A DNA stretch of 64,000 bases. Origin: Garcia nutans. Taxonomy: Eukaryota > Streptophyta > Magnoliopsida > Malpighiales > Euphorbiaceae. Below are positions 11,906-24,800 of this stretch, in pieces. Position numbers and translations under genes: made by a program. How positions within the stretch are numbered: the first letter of the stretch is position 1; every line of letters begins with the position of its first letter. The stretch is from the NCBI GenBank assembly GCA_947685225.1, contig CANTUV010000035.1, forward strand, positions 7,501 through 71,500, given 5' to 3'. The notes under the pieces are model-generated. The model had not been told where the DNA came from and searched no databases. It saw only the letters and a program-made list of their open reading frames with translations.

Positions 11906-13428
11906 TGATGAACGTCTGTTTGCACAAATGAAAACACATCCAAATAAGCATACATTAAAGCCTTCAAGTGTCAAAATATGTAAATGGCCAAGAAAATTAA
12001 AAAAAGGAGTGCACACAATATGTAATTACAAGTAATTAGCATTAAAAATATATCCTATAATTAATCAATTGAAATTATTTTATATTTTAAAATATTAATT
12101 TTTAAAACTAATATCCCATAATTAATCAATTGAAATTATTTTTATTTTAAAAATAAAAATAATTTCAATTAGAAATAATTTTAATTGAAATTAATTTTAA
12201 AAATTCATTAGAAGAAGAATTAACTAATAATTTTAATTAAAATATTATTTAATATAAAATACTCTTAAGTATATTTAATTTATTTATAAATAAATAAAAA
12301 TATTATTTTAATATATAATTAAAAAAATATTTAATTCACATTTTTAAGTAAATTTATCGGTACATTTACACATTCTATCACTGATCAACCAGACACTTAA
12401 AGTGTACAAATGAGTCAATAAAAAAATTATTTAAAAACTTTAGACATTCTCCCTGTGGACAATAATTTTTCCCGCCGGAGAAAAGGTCAAAAACTTGTGC
12501 AGTGCAAGTAAGCCTCAATTCAAAAAGGGTAGAATTTGTCATATGAAGAGTAGAGGGAACAAAGTTGAAATCATTATTATCTTTTTTTTCTTTCCAGAAC
12601 TTTATTTCTGTATCAGATAACTTGCGGCTCCTGGTATTGAATTTTCAGGCAAGGTCTTGGTGTTCGTTTCCTCTTTCTTAAAAATTTAGTATTTTGGTAG
12701 TATCTACTTACTCGTTTGAGGAAAGCCGAAAGCCACAACTTGAGAGTAAAGCTTTGCGTTGACTGATTGAAAAGAAAGAACGTCTGAAAGCGGAAAACGA
12801 AGAGTTGAGAGTGCTTTCGTTTCCCCTGCAATCTCATTCAGTTCTGTTTAATTGCTTGTAAGTTGACAACACCAACCTTATTGTCAATTACGCTCTCAGG
12901 TCCTTTTCATAAATAATATTTTGCTCTTACTTATACTAAATCAAACACCGATTTGAATCTAAACAATATATAACTAAAAATAAAAGCTATCGGATCTAAA
13001 CAAATATATTCTGATGGGTCTCTTATAAAACAATAATGGAAATTGGCAATTACAGAGCTCTTTCTTTGACTCCTTTTTTATTTGATCTATCTGTCAGTAA
13101 TAAAAATAAATAATTATAATTAATATTTGTTTTTTGCAATTCTTATTATTATCATTATTTTAATGCAATGAAGGGTGTAAAACCCAAAACCACGGGAAAT
13201 TCTTCTAGGAAAATGTTGATAAATTTAGAATAATATGTTTTTCTTATATTTTATTTTTGGATTGTCAGCTTTCTATGGAAATATATTTTTATTTAGAGTA
13301 TGATTTTATTATTTATTATTGATCTGTTCCATCAGCTAATGTCCGCTTGAAATTTGAATTCCCAGTCAACATGTATATAGCATGTATATTTTCAGGGGTA
13401 AAACGAAAGTAAAGTGAAGAGTTCATAT
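11906..13428. other. Intergenic and probable 5' region of the CLC-like gene
   Basis: The first 65 bases or so continue the 80-bp subtelomeric repeat. From about 12,000 to 12,400 the DNA is very AT-rich, with a duplicated motif (near 12,060 and 12,120) and a 43-base palindrome. From about 12,450 the composition becomes more mixed. A possible acceptor (TTTTCAG near 13,395) suggests a 5' UTR intron just before the start codon at 13429. I see no separate gene. Confidence 0.6.
12128..12170. repeat. 43-base perfect inverted repeat (palindrome)
   Basis: Two 21-base arms, beginning AATTGAAATT and ending AATTTCAATT, are exact reverse complements separated by a single base. The direct repeat just upstream (12,056-12,085) shares the left arm. 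It could extrude as a cruciform or mark a degenerate MITE. Confidence 0.85.
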
Positions 13429-15184
13429 ATGGCTCGAGAGGATAATGGCAATTGTGAGAATGAACGAGACAGAGGCATAGAAAACGATGTCAAGGAGGTG
13501 TTTAGTGAGACGTATAACCAACCTCTTTTGACGAAGAGGACAAATACAACCTCCCAGATTGCCATTGTTGGTGCCAATGTTTGTCCCATTGAGAGTCTTG
13601 ACTATAAGTAAGTGTACCAATTTTCCCAATTTCATTATTTAATCAAACAGCTTTATGGATTTTTTTTTTATAAGTTAATCAGTGAACTTTTTTTTCAGGA
13701 TTCTTGAAAATGAATTATTTAAACAGGATTGGAGATCCAGGAAGAAAATTCAGATATTTCAGTACGTCCTACTTAAGTGGGCATTTGCACTTCTTATTGG
13801 CCTATTTACTGGACTAGTTGGCATTTTCAACAATATTGCTGTAGAGAACATTGCTGGTTTCAAGTTGCTACTCACCACCAAACTCTTGGAAAAGGACCTG
13901 TAAGCTAACTCTCCTAAGACTTGAAGTTGGTTTGACATTAGTGCATTTCTTTCATAGTCTGTTATGTTTGAGTTGCTTAGTATCCTCTGGATTAGAATTA
14001 TGATATCAGAGATGATATCAGAGTCTCATCACGTTGCATTGTGCAGTAGCTCCTTACACAAATCAACTGAAAAACAAAAGTCTCCCTGTCGAGGAAATAA
14101 TTATCTCTGATATTCAGTTTTAATGGAATACTTGTATTGTGGAAGTCCTTTATATGTTCAAGTAATCTGGGTAGATATGATCAAGTAATGTTGTGGTTGT
14201 GCTAGAAGCATCCTAATTAAAACATTTACAATATTCTGCTTACTTATTGTCAGGATTCCAATTGAAGAAAAGGTACTGCAAATTCCAGCCCAAATATTGT
14301 ATGCTAGAATTGTAAGGGTGAAAAGTTTACCGTTTTATGAAGACTGGAAAATTACTTTCTAGAAGCAGTCTTGTTTAAATTTCCACCTATATCCAGTATC
14401 GTAATTCATTGCAGTATATCTATGACCTGGGTGCTTTGAGAAATCTGCCTTAGAACCATAGAAACCAAGAAAGATCATACATGCCTAGATATACTTCGAT
14501 CTTTTATGTTTGGGAAAAAGTTTAAAAAGAAATACCCTGTCGTCTGATCTTTTTCACTTCGAGAGACATGGTTGTATCATCTCAATAGCCTATAGGTCAT
14601 ATATGTAATCATTTTTAGGCGAAATTTCATATGTTTTAGGACTATTTTGCTAATAATATTTAGAACTATGTTTACATATTACTCCTAAAGTGTATTATAA
14701 TTAAAATCATCAAGTACTAAGATGATTAAAAAAGGCCAAACCAAATGTCATCGGATTTTTTCCCTCCCTTTTGTCTTTCCTTCTGTATATAGTAGGTAAA
14801 TACGTCCATGCATCTATGCAAGAGACTTGGTTTGGAACTTAAATTGTTACATAGGTTTGCTCCTTTGTTCAGTTTATTCAGCAATTACAGTGCAGATATT
14901 ACAGGGCATTTGCAGCATATGCTGGTAGCAACATAGCATTGGCAGGTGCTGCTGTAGCTCTCTGTGCTTTCATTGCTTCAGCAGCTGCAGGGTCTGGCAT
15001 ACCTGAGGTGAAAGCTTATCTCAATGGCATTGATGCTCACACAATACTAGCTCCAAGCACCCTCTTTGTAAAGGTAAATCACCATTTTTTCCTCCCTTTC
15101 TCCCTTTGTCTTTCTCTCTGAACACTTGTAGACAACATATTAAATATCAATCAATCTTTTCTAGGAAAAAGAAATGACTGGAAA

Positions 15185-15733
15185 TGTTAACTCTGTTGAG
15201 AAAATCGTTGGATAGAACACTGACAAACACCGAACACAGTCTGAGATAGCAAACACAGGTTCTGTAATGAACCATCAAAAGGCTGGCTGAGAAACACATA
15301 AAACAGAGAAACAGGTTCTGGAATTTGAACCTTCAAATGAAGCAGATTTCATTGATTGCAGTAACTCTTAAATACATGAGAGTTTACTTAGAATAGTACT
15401 GAAAGAATGGCCTCCAATCAGACCCATACCTTGACAATTTTGGTTGAAGTGCCCCTTAATGACTTACGCTTTCTGTTATATAAAAGGCTTATAAGCCTAA
15501 ATAGAAAAATAAAAGCTGTACACAGATACATTATTGCCTATGACCTAGCTGCTGTACATGGAAATAAATCAATAATATTTATGCAGCTATAAACATAAAT
15601 CAACAGTAAATAAGCAGTAATAATATAAGGAACTAATATTAATAACAATCTATTGACATACCGAGTCATAATAACCCAAACTTAGCTTTTCTAACTTGCA
15701 TGAAAGCTCACTTTCCACCTAACCTCATTAACA
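15185..15733 (-). mobile_element. Possible solo LTR in intron 3 of the CLC-like gene
   Basis: The block is bounded by TGTTAA and TTAACA, i.e. TG...CA ends with short inverted termini. Read on the minus strand it resembles a Copia LTR, with a TATA-like TATTTAAG and a pyrimidine-rich 3' part. The flanking five bases (GGAAA and TTAAA) do not match cleanly, so the boundary or the identity may be wrong. Confidence 0.4.
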
Positions 15734-18700
15734 TTAAATACACGGATATATGAGTCACTGTGTGTATCCATATGCAATTTACTATTTTCATCAAAGGAGA
15801 TGTTCTGCGAGCTCTCAGGCATTTGAAATATTTGAGGGCATGAGACCGCAACCAATCTGCATCTTCATTGATGTCTTTGTTTATCATGCTGGTGCATATC
15901 TGCTCAAAATGTATCGTTCATCGTATTACTTATTAGGAATTTCTGTTCTCTTAACTGTTGCCCTTTACTTTTGGAGAACACAAACTTGTTTTCACCTTAT
16001 CATTACACTTATTGACAATTGCAGAATAATTTGATTTAGTTACAGTTTTATGGTTTAAAAGGGACTATAATTTTTTTGGATTATTCAGCAGATATTTTAC
16101 ATTTATCAAGCCACTTGTTGATTTGTTTGTCCCTAGGTTTTATAACCACAAATCGGCTTAGTGGTTGATCTTGATTTCTTTGTCTTTCTGTTAATATTTT
16201 CTTGCTCTTTTCAGAATCCTAATTGGGACTAGGATTTGATAGCAACATAACATGGGGTTTATGCAATTCTGAATTTGACAGATATTTGGTTCTATTTTTG
16301 GCGTTTCTGCTGGATTTGTTGTGGGTAAAGAAGGGCCTATGGTTCATACAGGTGCATGTATAGCCTCTTTATTGGGACAGGGGGGTTCTCGCAAGTACCA
16401 TTTGACCTGGAAATGGTTAAGATACTTCAAAAATGATCGTGACCGGCAAGACTTGATCACTTGCGGAGCTGCTGCTGGTGTAGCTGCTGCTTTCCGTGAT
16501 CCAGTTGGTGGTGTTCTCTTTGCCCTTGAAGAAGCAGCTTCTTGGTACCCTCTTATCTTTCTCTTTCTGTCATCCACCTTATTATTATTGATGGCTCTAA
16601 AATATCAGAAGACATTAGATACGTGGACACTTAAATTGAGTTTATCAAACTCTCCAATGTAATGTAGTTGTTTTATATGCAATATAAGGTAAAATTTCCC
16701 TGCTTTCAGTGGTTGGAATGATGATAGTCTTATATGTGATTACATAGAATGGTTAATGTGGAACAGGTATAAATCATAATTAAAAGCCTTATTAGATTTC
16801 TCAATTATTTGAAGAATACTTGATAATATTGAATTGAGGAATTCGTAGAAGCTGGAGAATTATCTTAATGAAAAATAAAAAGAAAGGTCTGATGAAGCAA
16901 TATTAGCATTGATTGTGAATCAGTCTCTTGAAATTAATGAAGTTCAAGTACTTGATCATTGTCACTGAAGCCTTGCAGCAGTATAGTTATTATCTCCACA
17001 AAAAATCATTGAAGTTTTTTTTTCCTTGGGCTTTCAGGTGGCGCAGTGCTCTTCTTTGGAGGACTTTCTTCACAACAGCAGTAGTTGCTATAGTTTTGAG
17101 AGCTTTCATAGAATATTGCTCTAGTGGAAAGGTAAAAAACTGTTTGGAGAAGGAGGTCTGATAATGTACGACGTCAGTTCAGCAAGGGTAACATATAGTG
17201 GCCCAGATGTTTTAGCAGTGATACTCCTTGGAGTTGTTGGGGGCGTTTTTGGAAGTATATATAACTATCTTGTGGATAAGGTCCTGCGAACTTACGGTGT
17301 CATCAATGAGTAAGTTTGCTATTTAATTAACACACGTTGGCCTTTTTTCCCATTACTCCTCCCTGTGAAGTTAGCGAACATGTATCTTAGCTGTGTGGAT
17401 CTCATATAATTCAAATTGGTGTATTCTGACCATAAGTTGACACTTGTACAAGAAGCTTTACTGTGATTTATCATAATTGCTTTCATCATTTTTCTTCTGA
17501 AAGACAAAATAAAAAAATTAGAGAGAAACAATAAGAAAAGAAAACAATTCAAGTGTGCTATTATACTAAACTAGAGGATATAGCCCATAAGTTAAAATTG
17601 TTAGCAAGAAGTTGTATTGCGTGCATTTGTTTTTATCACAACTATTGCGTTGATAAATTTTCTTTACAAAAACAAAAATAAATAGTGTGTTAGGGTTAGA
17701 CAGATCTTACATTGAAATACGAGTAAAGGTATCAAAACTTAATAGTATTTGGGCCTCATCAACCATAGGTTTAGGCATTTGGGTTGGACTCAAGGTTCCT
17801 CTCAGAGAAAGTATTGTGTACTTTTATGTGAATTATGTGCTGATGAGGAACCTTCTATGACAATTATCTGGTGTAAAGCTTAATTTTTTTCTTTCTTGTC
17901 CCAATCATATTATTTTGCTGCTGCAGAAAAGGTGCTAAGTTCAAAATTTTGCTTCCCATTACCATCGCCCTCTTGACATCGTGTTGTTCTTATGGGTTGC
18001 CCTGGTTTGCGAATTGCATTCCCTGCCCTACTGATATAACGGAGAGTTGTCCCAGCACTGGGGAATCTGGAAACTACAAGAGCTTCAGATGCCCTTCAGG
18101 TTACTACAATGATCTTGCTTCCCTGTTTCTGAACACCAATGATGATGCTATTCGCAACTTGTTTAGCTCCAGCACTGAGAAAGAATTTCTTGTGTCTACC
18201 TTGGTCATCTTCTTTGGTTCTGTTTATTGTCTTGGTATTATCACTTACGGGATTGCTATCCCTTCTGGGCTCTTCATCCCTGTCATACTAGCTGGTGCTT
18301 GCTATGGTCGTCTTGTTGGAAGACTGTTTAAATCTGTCTAAACTTGACACTGGTCTCTTTGCCCTACTTGGAGCAGCCTCCTTCCTTGGTGGCACCATGA
18401 GGATGACAGTTTCCCTGTGCGTTATACTACTTGAGCTCACTAATGACTTATTGCTGCTTCCCCTTGTGATGTTGGTTCTCCTCATCTCAAAAACTGTGGC
18501 TGATAACTTCAACAAGGGTGTCTATGACCAAATAGTGAAATTAAAAGGATTGCCTTACATGGAGGCCCATGCAGAACCTTACATGAGGAATTTGGCCGCA
18601 CATGATGTTCTTTCTGGTCCATTGGTCACTTTTTTTGGTGTTGAAAAGGTGGGAAATATAGTGCATGCTTTGAGGACTACTGGACATAATGGGTTCCCTG

Positions 18701-19057
18701 TGATTGATGAACCACCTTTCTCAGATGCACCTGAACTATGTGGGCTTGTTCTGAGGTCACATTTGCTTGTTTTGCTCAAGGGAAAAATATTTTCAAGGGA
18801 AAGGATAGTTGCTGGTGAAGAGATCTTGCATAAATTTGCACCATTTGATTTTGCTAAAGCAGGATCAGGGAAGGGCATCAAACTTGAGGATCTAGATATT
18901 GAAGAGGAGGAGATGGAAATGTATGTGGATCTGCATCCTATTTCGAATGCATCTCCATACACAGTGGTTGAAACAATGTCGCTTGCCAAAGCTGCAATTC
19001 TTTTTCGACAACTTGGTCTAAGACATGTGTGTGGTGCCCAAGAGTCAAGGGGTAACA

Positions 19058-19085
<28 letters not shown>
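19058..19085. repeat. (CT)n microsatellite
   Basis: A CT dinucleotide run begins a few bases after the donor of exon 6 of the CLC-like gene, inside the last intron. Confidence 0.95.
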
Positions 19086-19089
<4 letters not shown>

Positions 19090-19457
19090 GTGTGTTTGTG
19101 TGAGCATTCTTCTTTCTCCTCACAACTATTCCTGAGACTTCTTTTCTTATTCTATTTTACCCTACAAATTGCTTTCTCCAAGTCCAAATGAATACTATAT
19201 GTCTGCGATTGCCTTGGCTTGAAATGTTCCCTGTAACATATCTGCTTATAGTTTAGGAACTAGTTTGAGCCCTAGCGGGTATATTCTGCTGATTTTAGTT
19301 TCTTTGTGATTGGGTAGTTTTTTCTTCATGTAAATATGAACATCACTTGCTTCATCATGTGCTGCAGAGACCTCCAGTTGTTGGCATTCTGACCCGACAT
19401 GACTTCATGCCTGAGCATGTCCTGGGAATCTACCCTCATCCCGAGCATCATAAATAG

Positions 19458-21656
19458 ATCAAGTTGACTCGGGATGCTTTCTGTTGTATATTTATGCTTA
19501 AACATTAGTTTCTTGATTGAAGATAATCAGGTTCCTGCTTATTCTTCTGCAAGTGAGAGTGAGACTCAAAGTTGACGACGAGGAATTTCTCCTATAGAAT
19601 AGGCTTGGCATTGGCATTGCACCTATTGACAAGTCTCAAGTGTTTGAACTTTGGATCTATATGGGAGACAAACAAATACAAAGCAAAAAGGTCCAACGAA
19701 GTGGGTGGCTCGTCTTCTGGCCATGGGATGTCCTTGGACTCTTGTGAACGGGATTGATGATTTTTCTCCTCGTATGTTTATGTGTATTTTGTTTCTTTCA
19801 AACCATCCAATCCATTTAAACCAAATGAAAAATTATAGTTTGCAAATATATATAGAACTGGCGACGTAAGTAAACTAAATTTTCGATCGTTTAAATAAAA
19901 TTTCACGCCATTATTATCCGAACTAATTCAAAATATTAGATACTTAGGAAAATATATTATATATTACTAAATTATAATGCCATAAAAAGTTTTAACTAAA
20001 TGAATTATTAGAATATGTAATAATGTTTTTCAAGAATAATTTCATAACAATTTCATTTAATAATATCTTATAATTAATATTTCATTATTTTTCATTTTCA
20101 TTTTAAAAATTATAACCCTGTGGTAAATAGGATTAATGTTAATCTTTTTTCTTTCTTAATTTATTTTATATATCTAATATTTTCTTAAAGTATTTATAAA
20201 TATAATTTTTTACAATTTTCAGAAGTTAAAAATAAGTGTTTTTGAAAACCTATTTTGCTTTAAATAGAGAATAACTCTCAAAAGGAAAAATAATAGGGAA
20301 ATTTACATAATTATCTAAAAAAAAAATTTTATTTTAAAAATACTACAAAAGCTAAATATATTTACACTTTTATATAAAATTAGAGCAAAATTTTAAAAAT
20401 ACTTCATTTTTCACAAAAATAATTTTTTTTTCAAAAATATCTCTTCCCTCACTACAATAAATATTTTATCTCAATTTTATCTTTTTCTTAAACTTTATTA
20501 TTAAATAAAAATATTCTAATAAAATAATAAAAATTAATATTTTAAATTATTTTTCATCATATAATAATTATATTTTTTTATAAAAGATAAAATTTTAATT
20601 TTAATTTTTAAAAATAAATAACACTCACAAAAAATAAAAAAATACAAAAAAAATATTAATAAAAATTATTAAATTTATTTTTAAACAAATTTTATATATT
20701 ATATATATAATATAAAAAAATAAACATAATTTCATTATATAAATATATAGTAGATGTATTATAGATGTTGTAGATATGTTAATAGATTTTTTATATATGT
20801 TATGTTTTTGTTATTTAAGTTAGATATATCTTATATAAAAGTTATTGAATATTATGTGAATATTATGTGAATGTTGTATGAATATTGTGAGAATAAAATT
20901 AAATAAATATTAAAAATATTATTTAGATATATTATAAATGTCTAGTAAATATATTGCAGATATGTTATAAATATAATTTATATCATTATATATATTTTAT
21001 ATATGTTATATATTATATATATATATATATATTGTGTATATATTTTTATTTTTTATATATATTAAAAATATGATATTAAAAAATTTTAAATAAAAAATAT
21101 AAATAAAAAACATCATAAAAATAATATTGAAAAAAAATCACCATATATAATATCCTTGAAAACAAAATTTTTTTTCGTAAACAATATACTTACAGAAAAA
21201 TAATATTCTTCACCATATTTTTAAAATTTTTATTTTTTATTAGAAATATTTTATTAATTTTATTATAAACTCATTATAAACTATATAAAACTTAAAAATT
21301 TACAGTAAATAAATTTATAATAAATTTAATATAAATTTAATATAAATAAATAATATTTTAATATTTTAATAAATATTTTATAAATTTTTATATTTTAATA
21401 AATAATTTATAAATATGATAAATTTAAAATTATTTTTTATTTTTTTATTTTTGTAAAAGCCCTGTGATAATCTCAAAATAATACGGATGATGACTTTTAC
21501 TTGCGCCTGATCCATGATCCATCCATACCCGGCCCAAAATAACCATGAGTAGCTGCGAGAGACCCGGAGAATGAAAAGTCAGAGAATTCAAAAGCACGAG
21601 GGAGGGTTTTTTTGCATAGACGAAAGCCGTTTTTGGATTTTGCAAAAATGGCAACA
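19458..21656. other. Intergenic, 3' flank of CLC-like gene and extreme AT-rich tract
   Basis: The first 400 bases are probably 3' untranslated and flanking DNA of the CLC-like gene. From about 19,900 to 21,440 the sequence is overwhelmingly A and T, with runs of TA dinucleotides near 21,000 and no gene. The last part (about 21,230-21,450) resembles a second AT-rich block at 51,420-51,680. More mixed sequence from 21,450 probably belongs to the MET1 promoter. Confidence 0.6.
21230..21455 (+). repeat. Dispersed AT-rich repeat, copy 1
   Basis: It shares with 51,420-51,680 the order TTTATTAATTTTATTATAAA-like start, several AATAAATTTA units, and a closing block of T-rich sequence ending in GTAAAAG/GTAAAG. 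Both copies have the same orientation. It may be a MITE-type element, but I could not define terminal repeats. Confidence 0.45.
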
Positions 21657-21665
21657 GGCGCCAAA
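21657..21665 (-). promoter_or_regulatory. E2F-type site upstream of MET1
   Basis: GGCGCCAAA on the plus strand is TTTGGCGCC on the minus strand, matching the plant E2F consensus TTTSSCGC. It lies about 230 bases before the MET1 start codon. Arabidopsis MET1 is reported to be under RBR/E2F control, which fits a maintenance methyltransferase needed in S phase. The match is by eye; binding is inferred. Confidence 0.6.
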
Positions 21666-21896
21666 TTATTTCCCCAATGTTTTATTTTTCCCGCTCTTTC
21701 CGTTTTTCTTATCATTCACTGAAGTTCTTTATTTGTTCATATTTCGCTGCTTTATACTCCTTTTGTAGTTTTGGTTCAACTTGTCTTTCTCAATCATTTC
21801 CTGGATTGCTACACCATATCAGTTGTTTTTACTTGCGAAGATCGGGACGAAATCACACGAACCAAGCAGGAAAGAGAGGATTGTGTTTAACTGGGA

Positions 21897-24800
21897 ATGG
21901 GATCTGCAACGCTGTTGGCCAAAGTCCCAGTTGATAAAAGTTCTGATTCTGCATCAGGTAAGCTACCTACTTCTATTTTTCACTATATTTTCTCTTTTCT
22001 CTATGTTGTTCTTTTAATTTGTCTGTTTATTGAATCCAAATCTACCAATGTGTAAGCCATAATAATATATTCTCTCTTTTTCTTTTCTTGGTTAATTCCA
22101 CGGATGATTCATTTCGTTCGATTTAGGTCTTGAGTTGCTGTTAATTGATTATGAATTGGAACCTGAAAAAAAAGTCTCGACTGTCTAGAAAATGCATTTA
22201 TAAAAGGGTTTCTGAATTTTCGCTGTGACAGAGAAAAAATATGGTGGGCTAGGCCCATTCTATCAGTCCACTTGGTTCCCCTTTCAAAAGTGTGCCACGC
22301 ATACTTGCGCATCCTCTTTATTATTGTCATTACTACTGCTAGAAGTCTTGCTGCTTCTGGGTTCCCTTGGTCCACTGCGAATTGGATGAGTGTGAAGTAG
22401 ACTGGGCATAGATAATTTCATGTTTCTTCTTATAGTAGATTACGTTGGCGGTTGTTTGATGATGTAAACTTATTGACCTTTGTAGTTGCTCATCAATGAT
22501 TACATTCTAAGGGCAAGATAAATTCACTATAATTTTTTTAAAAGTTTTATTCATATGATGCAAAGGTTTGCTCCGGATGCATTTCACATTCCACTTGTTT
22601 GTTTTTTTATGTAATTTTCACAATCCTTTGTTTTGTGTCCAGTACATAATTCACATATCTTCAGCAGTGAAATCATTCCTCATTGGTTGCATTTTGAAAC
22701 AGGAACAAAAAAGAACAAGGGTAGGAAAAAATCTTCAGTTTCTAATGGAGCCAAGGAACTAATAAACACAAAAGGCAAGAAGCGAAGTTCCACTCATCAA
22801 AATGAAGAGCCTGCTGCTTCCCGCAAAAGGCCAAAGCGGGCTGCTGCATGCACAGATTTCAAGGAGAAATCTGTACGATTTTCTGAAACGTCTTCTATTC
22901 TTGAATCGAAGAAAGATCAGTTTGCTGATGAAGAGATTGTAGCTATTCACCTGACACGTGGAGAGGAAGTTGGTCGCTCTAACAGGAGACTAACTGATTT
23001 TGTTGTGCATGATGCAATTGGTACCCCTCAGCCTATTGAGATGCTTGAAATTGATGATATGTTTATCTCTGGTCTTATTCTGCCTCTTGAAGAGAGCCCT
23101 GACAAGGAAAAGGAAAAGCGTGTTAGATGTGAAGGCTTCGGAAGGATAGAAGGGTGGTACATCTCTGGTTATGAAGACGGCTTTCCAGTCATATGGCTTA
23201 CGACAGATATTGCTGATTATGATTGCCTTAAACCTGCAAATAGCTATAAAAAGTTCTATGATCATTTCTTTGAAAAGGCTCGCATTTGTGTAGAGGTGTA
23301 CAAGAAACTGTCAAAAACTTCTGGAGGAAATCCTGACCTCACTCTTGATGAGTTGCTTGCAGGGGTTGTGCGATCAATGACTGGAAGCAAATGTTTTTCC
23401 GGCGCAGCATCCATCAAAGATTTTGTTATTTCTCAGGGTGATTTCATTTATAATCAACTAATAGGATTAGATGAGACATCAAAGAAAAATGACCAGGAAT
23501 TTTCTGCATTGCCTGTTCTTCTTGCCTTGAAAGACAAGAGTCGCAAGCATGGATTTGTCCTGGCAAAAGCAGCAACATCTACTGGGAATTTGACGATTCG
23601 TCCTAAACTTGGAGATAGCGAATCAAATATGATACGGCCTTATTCGTCCTCTGATATAGCTGAGGAAGATGAAGATGCGAAGTTAGCAAGACTGTTGCAA
23701 GAAGAAGAGTATTGGCAGTCTACAAAGAAGCAAAAGAAAAGTCAAGGTTCAGCTTCTTCATCAAATGCAATCTACATAAAAATCAACGAAGATGAGATTG
23801 CAAATGACTATCCTTTGCCTGCATTTTACAAACATTCTGATGAAGAAACTGATGAATATGTAGCTATTGATAGCGATGAACATGTTATGGTTGATCCTGA
23901 TGATCTTCCTAAACGAATGCTTCATAATTGGTCTCTTTATAACTCTGATTCAAGGTTGATTTCCTTGGAGCTTCTTCCCATGAGACCATGTGAAGATATT
24001 GACGTTACCATATTTGGTTCAGGAAAGATGACTGAAGATGTTGGAAGTGGATTCTGTCTTGATGACGATCCTGATCAGTCTTCGTCAGGTGCAGGGGTTC
24101 AGGATGATGTGGGTTTGCCCATTTTTTTAAGTTCAATAAAGGAGTGGATGATTGAATTTGGATCTTCAGTGGTTTTCATATCTATCCGGACAGACATGGC
24201 CTGGTATTTTTGCATATTTTCTCATATTTTTATTCAGCGGCATATATACATACACAAGCACACACGCATTAATTCTTTAAAGTGAAAAAGTCTGAAAGTT
24301 TATGCTACTCTTGTTTTCTTTTGATAAAGAAAGCATTAAAATAGCTTTAGTATAAATTATTAGTAATTTATATTAGGGTACTACCACTTATTACTAGAAT
24401 AGTGGAGATGTTAGTCTTGAGAAATGAGTTTTGAATTATTTAAGTAAAAAATTTTGTGAATTTGTCTTCAATTATATCTTCAGGTACAGACTGGGAAAGC
24501 CATCAAAACAATCTTCTCCATGGTATACGCCAGTTTTGAAAACAGCCAAACTTGCAAGAAGCATCATTACACTGTTGAAACAGCAAAGTCGAGTGTCACG
24601 GCTTTCTTTTCCAGATGTAATTAAGAAAGTATCTGAACTCAAGAAGGATGATCATGGTTACATTTCTCATGATCCAGCAGCTGTTGAGAGATTTGTGGTT
24701 GTGCACGGTCAGATAATTCTGCAGCTTTTTGCTGAATTTCCAGATGAAAAGATAAAGAAATGTGCATTTGTGGTGGGTCTTATGAATAAGATGGAGGAAA

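Larger units (their letters stand above)
13429..19457 (+). pseudogene. CLC-c-like chloride channel/exchanger gene with three frameshifts
   Basis: Seven exons encode a plant vacuolar CLC close to Arabidopsis CLC-c: 13429-13607, 13699-13899, 14896-15073, 16282-16544, 17038-17309, 17927-19051 and 19368-19457. Visible hallmarks are TTSQIAIVGAN near the N-terminus, GSGIPEVKAYLNG (the serine form of the selectivity motif, usual for chloride rather than nitrate transporters), GKEGPMVHTG with the gating glutamate, and YGIAIPSGLFIP. Two cytosolic CBS-type regions follow, and the end is TRHDFMPEHVLG. The family moves Cl- into the vacuole. The reading frame breaks three times: one base short at the A run near 17134-17139, two bases short near 18333-18340, and two bases short in the GT run near 19025-19033. 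Restoring the phase would give about 770 residues, a normal length. FRDP replaces the usual FRAP near 16497. The gene is either a recent pseudogene or suffers assembly errors in short repeats. The start is the ATG at 13429; an earlier in-frame GTG is not credible. Confidence 0.9.

Noticed and set aside
13414..13428. Start of the CLC-like protein at 13414
   Set aside because: That codon is GTG; the first ATG in frame is 13429, which gives a normal N-terminus.
17133..17180. A 47-base intron explaining the first CLC frameshift (GTAAAA to GTCAG)
   Set aside because: It is too short for a plant intron and would remove conserved GLFGxGGLIM sequence that is still present.
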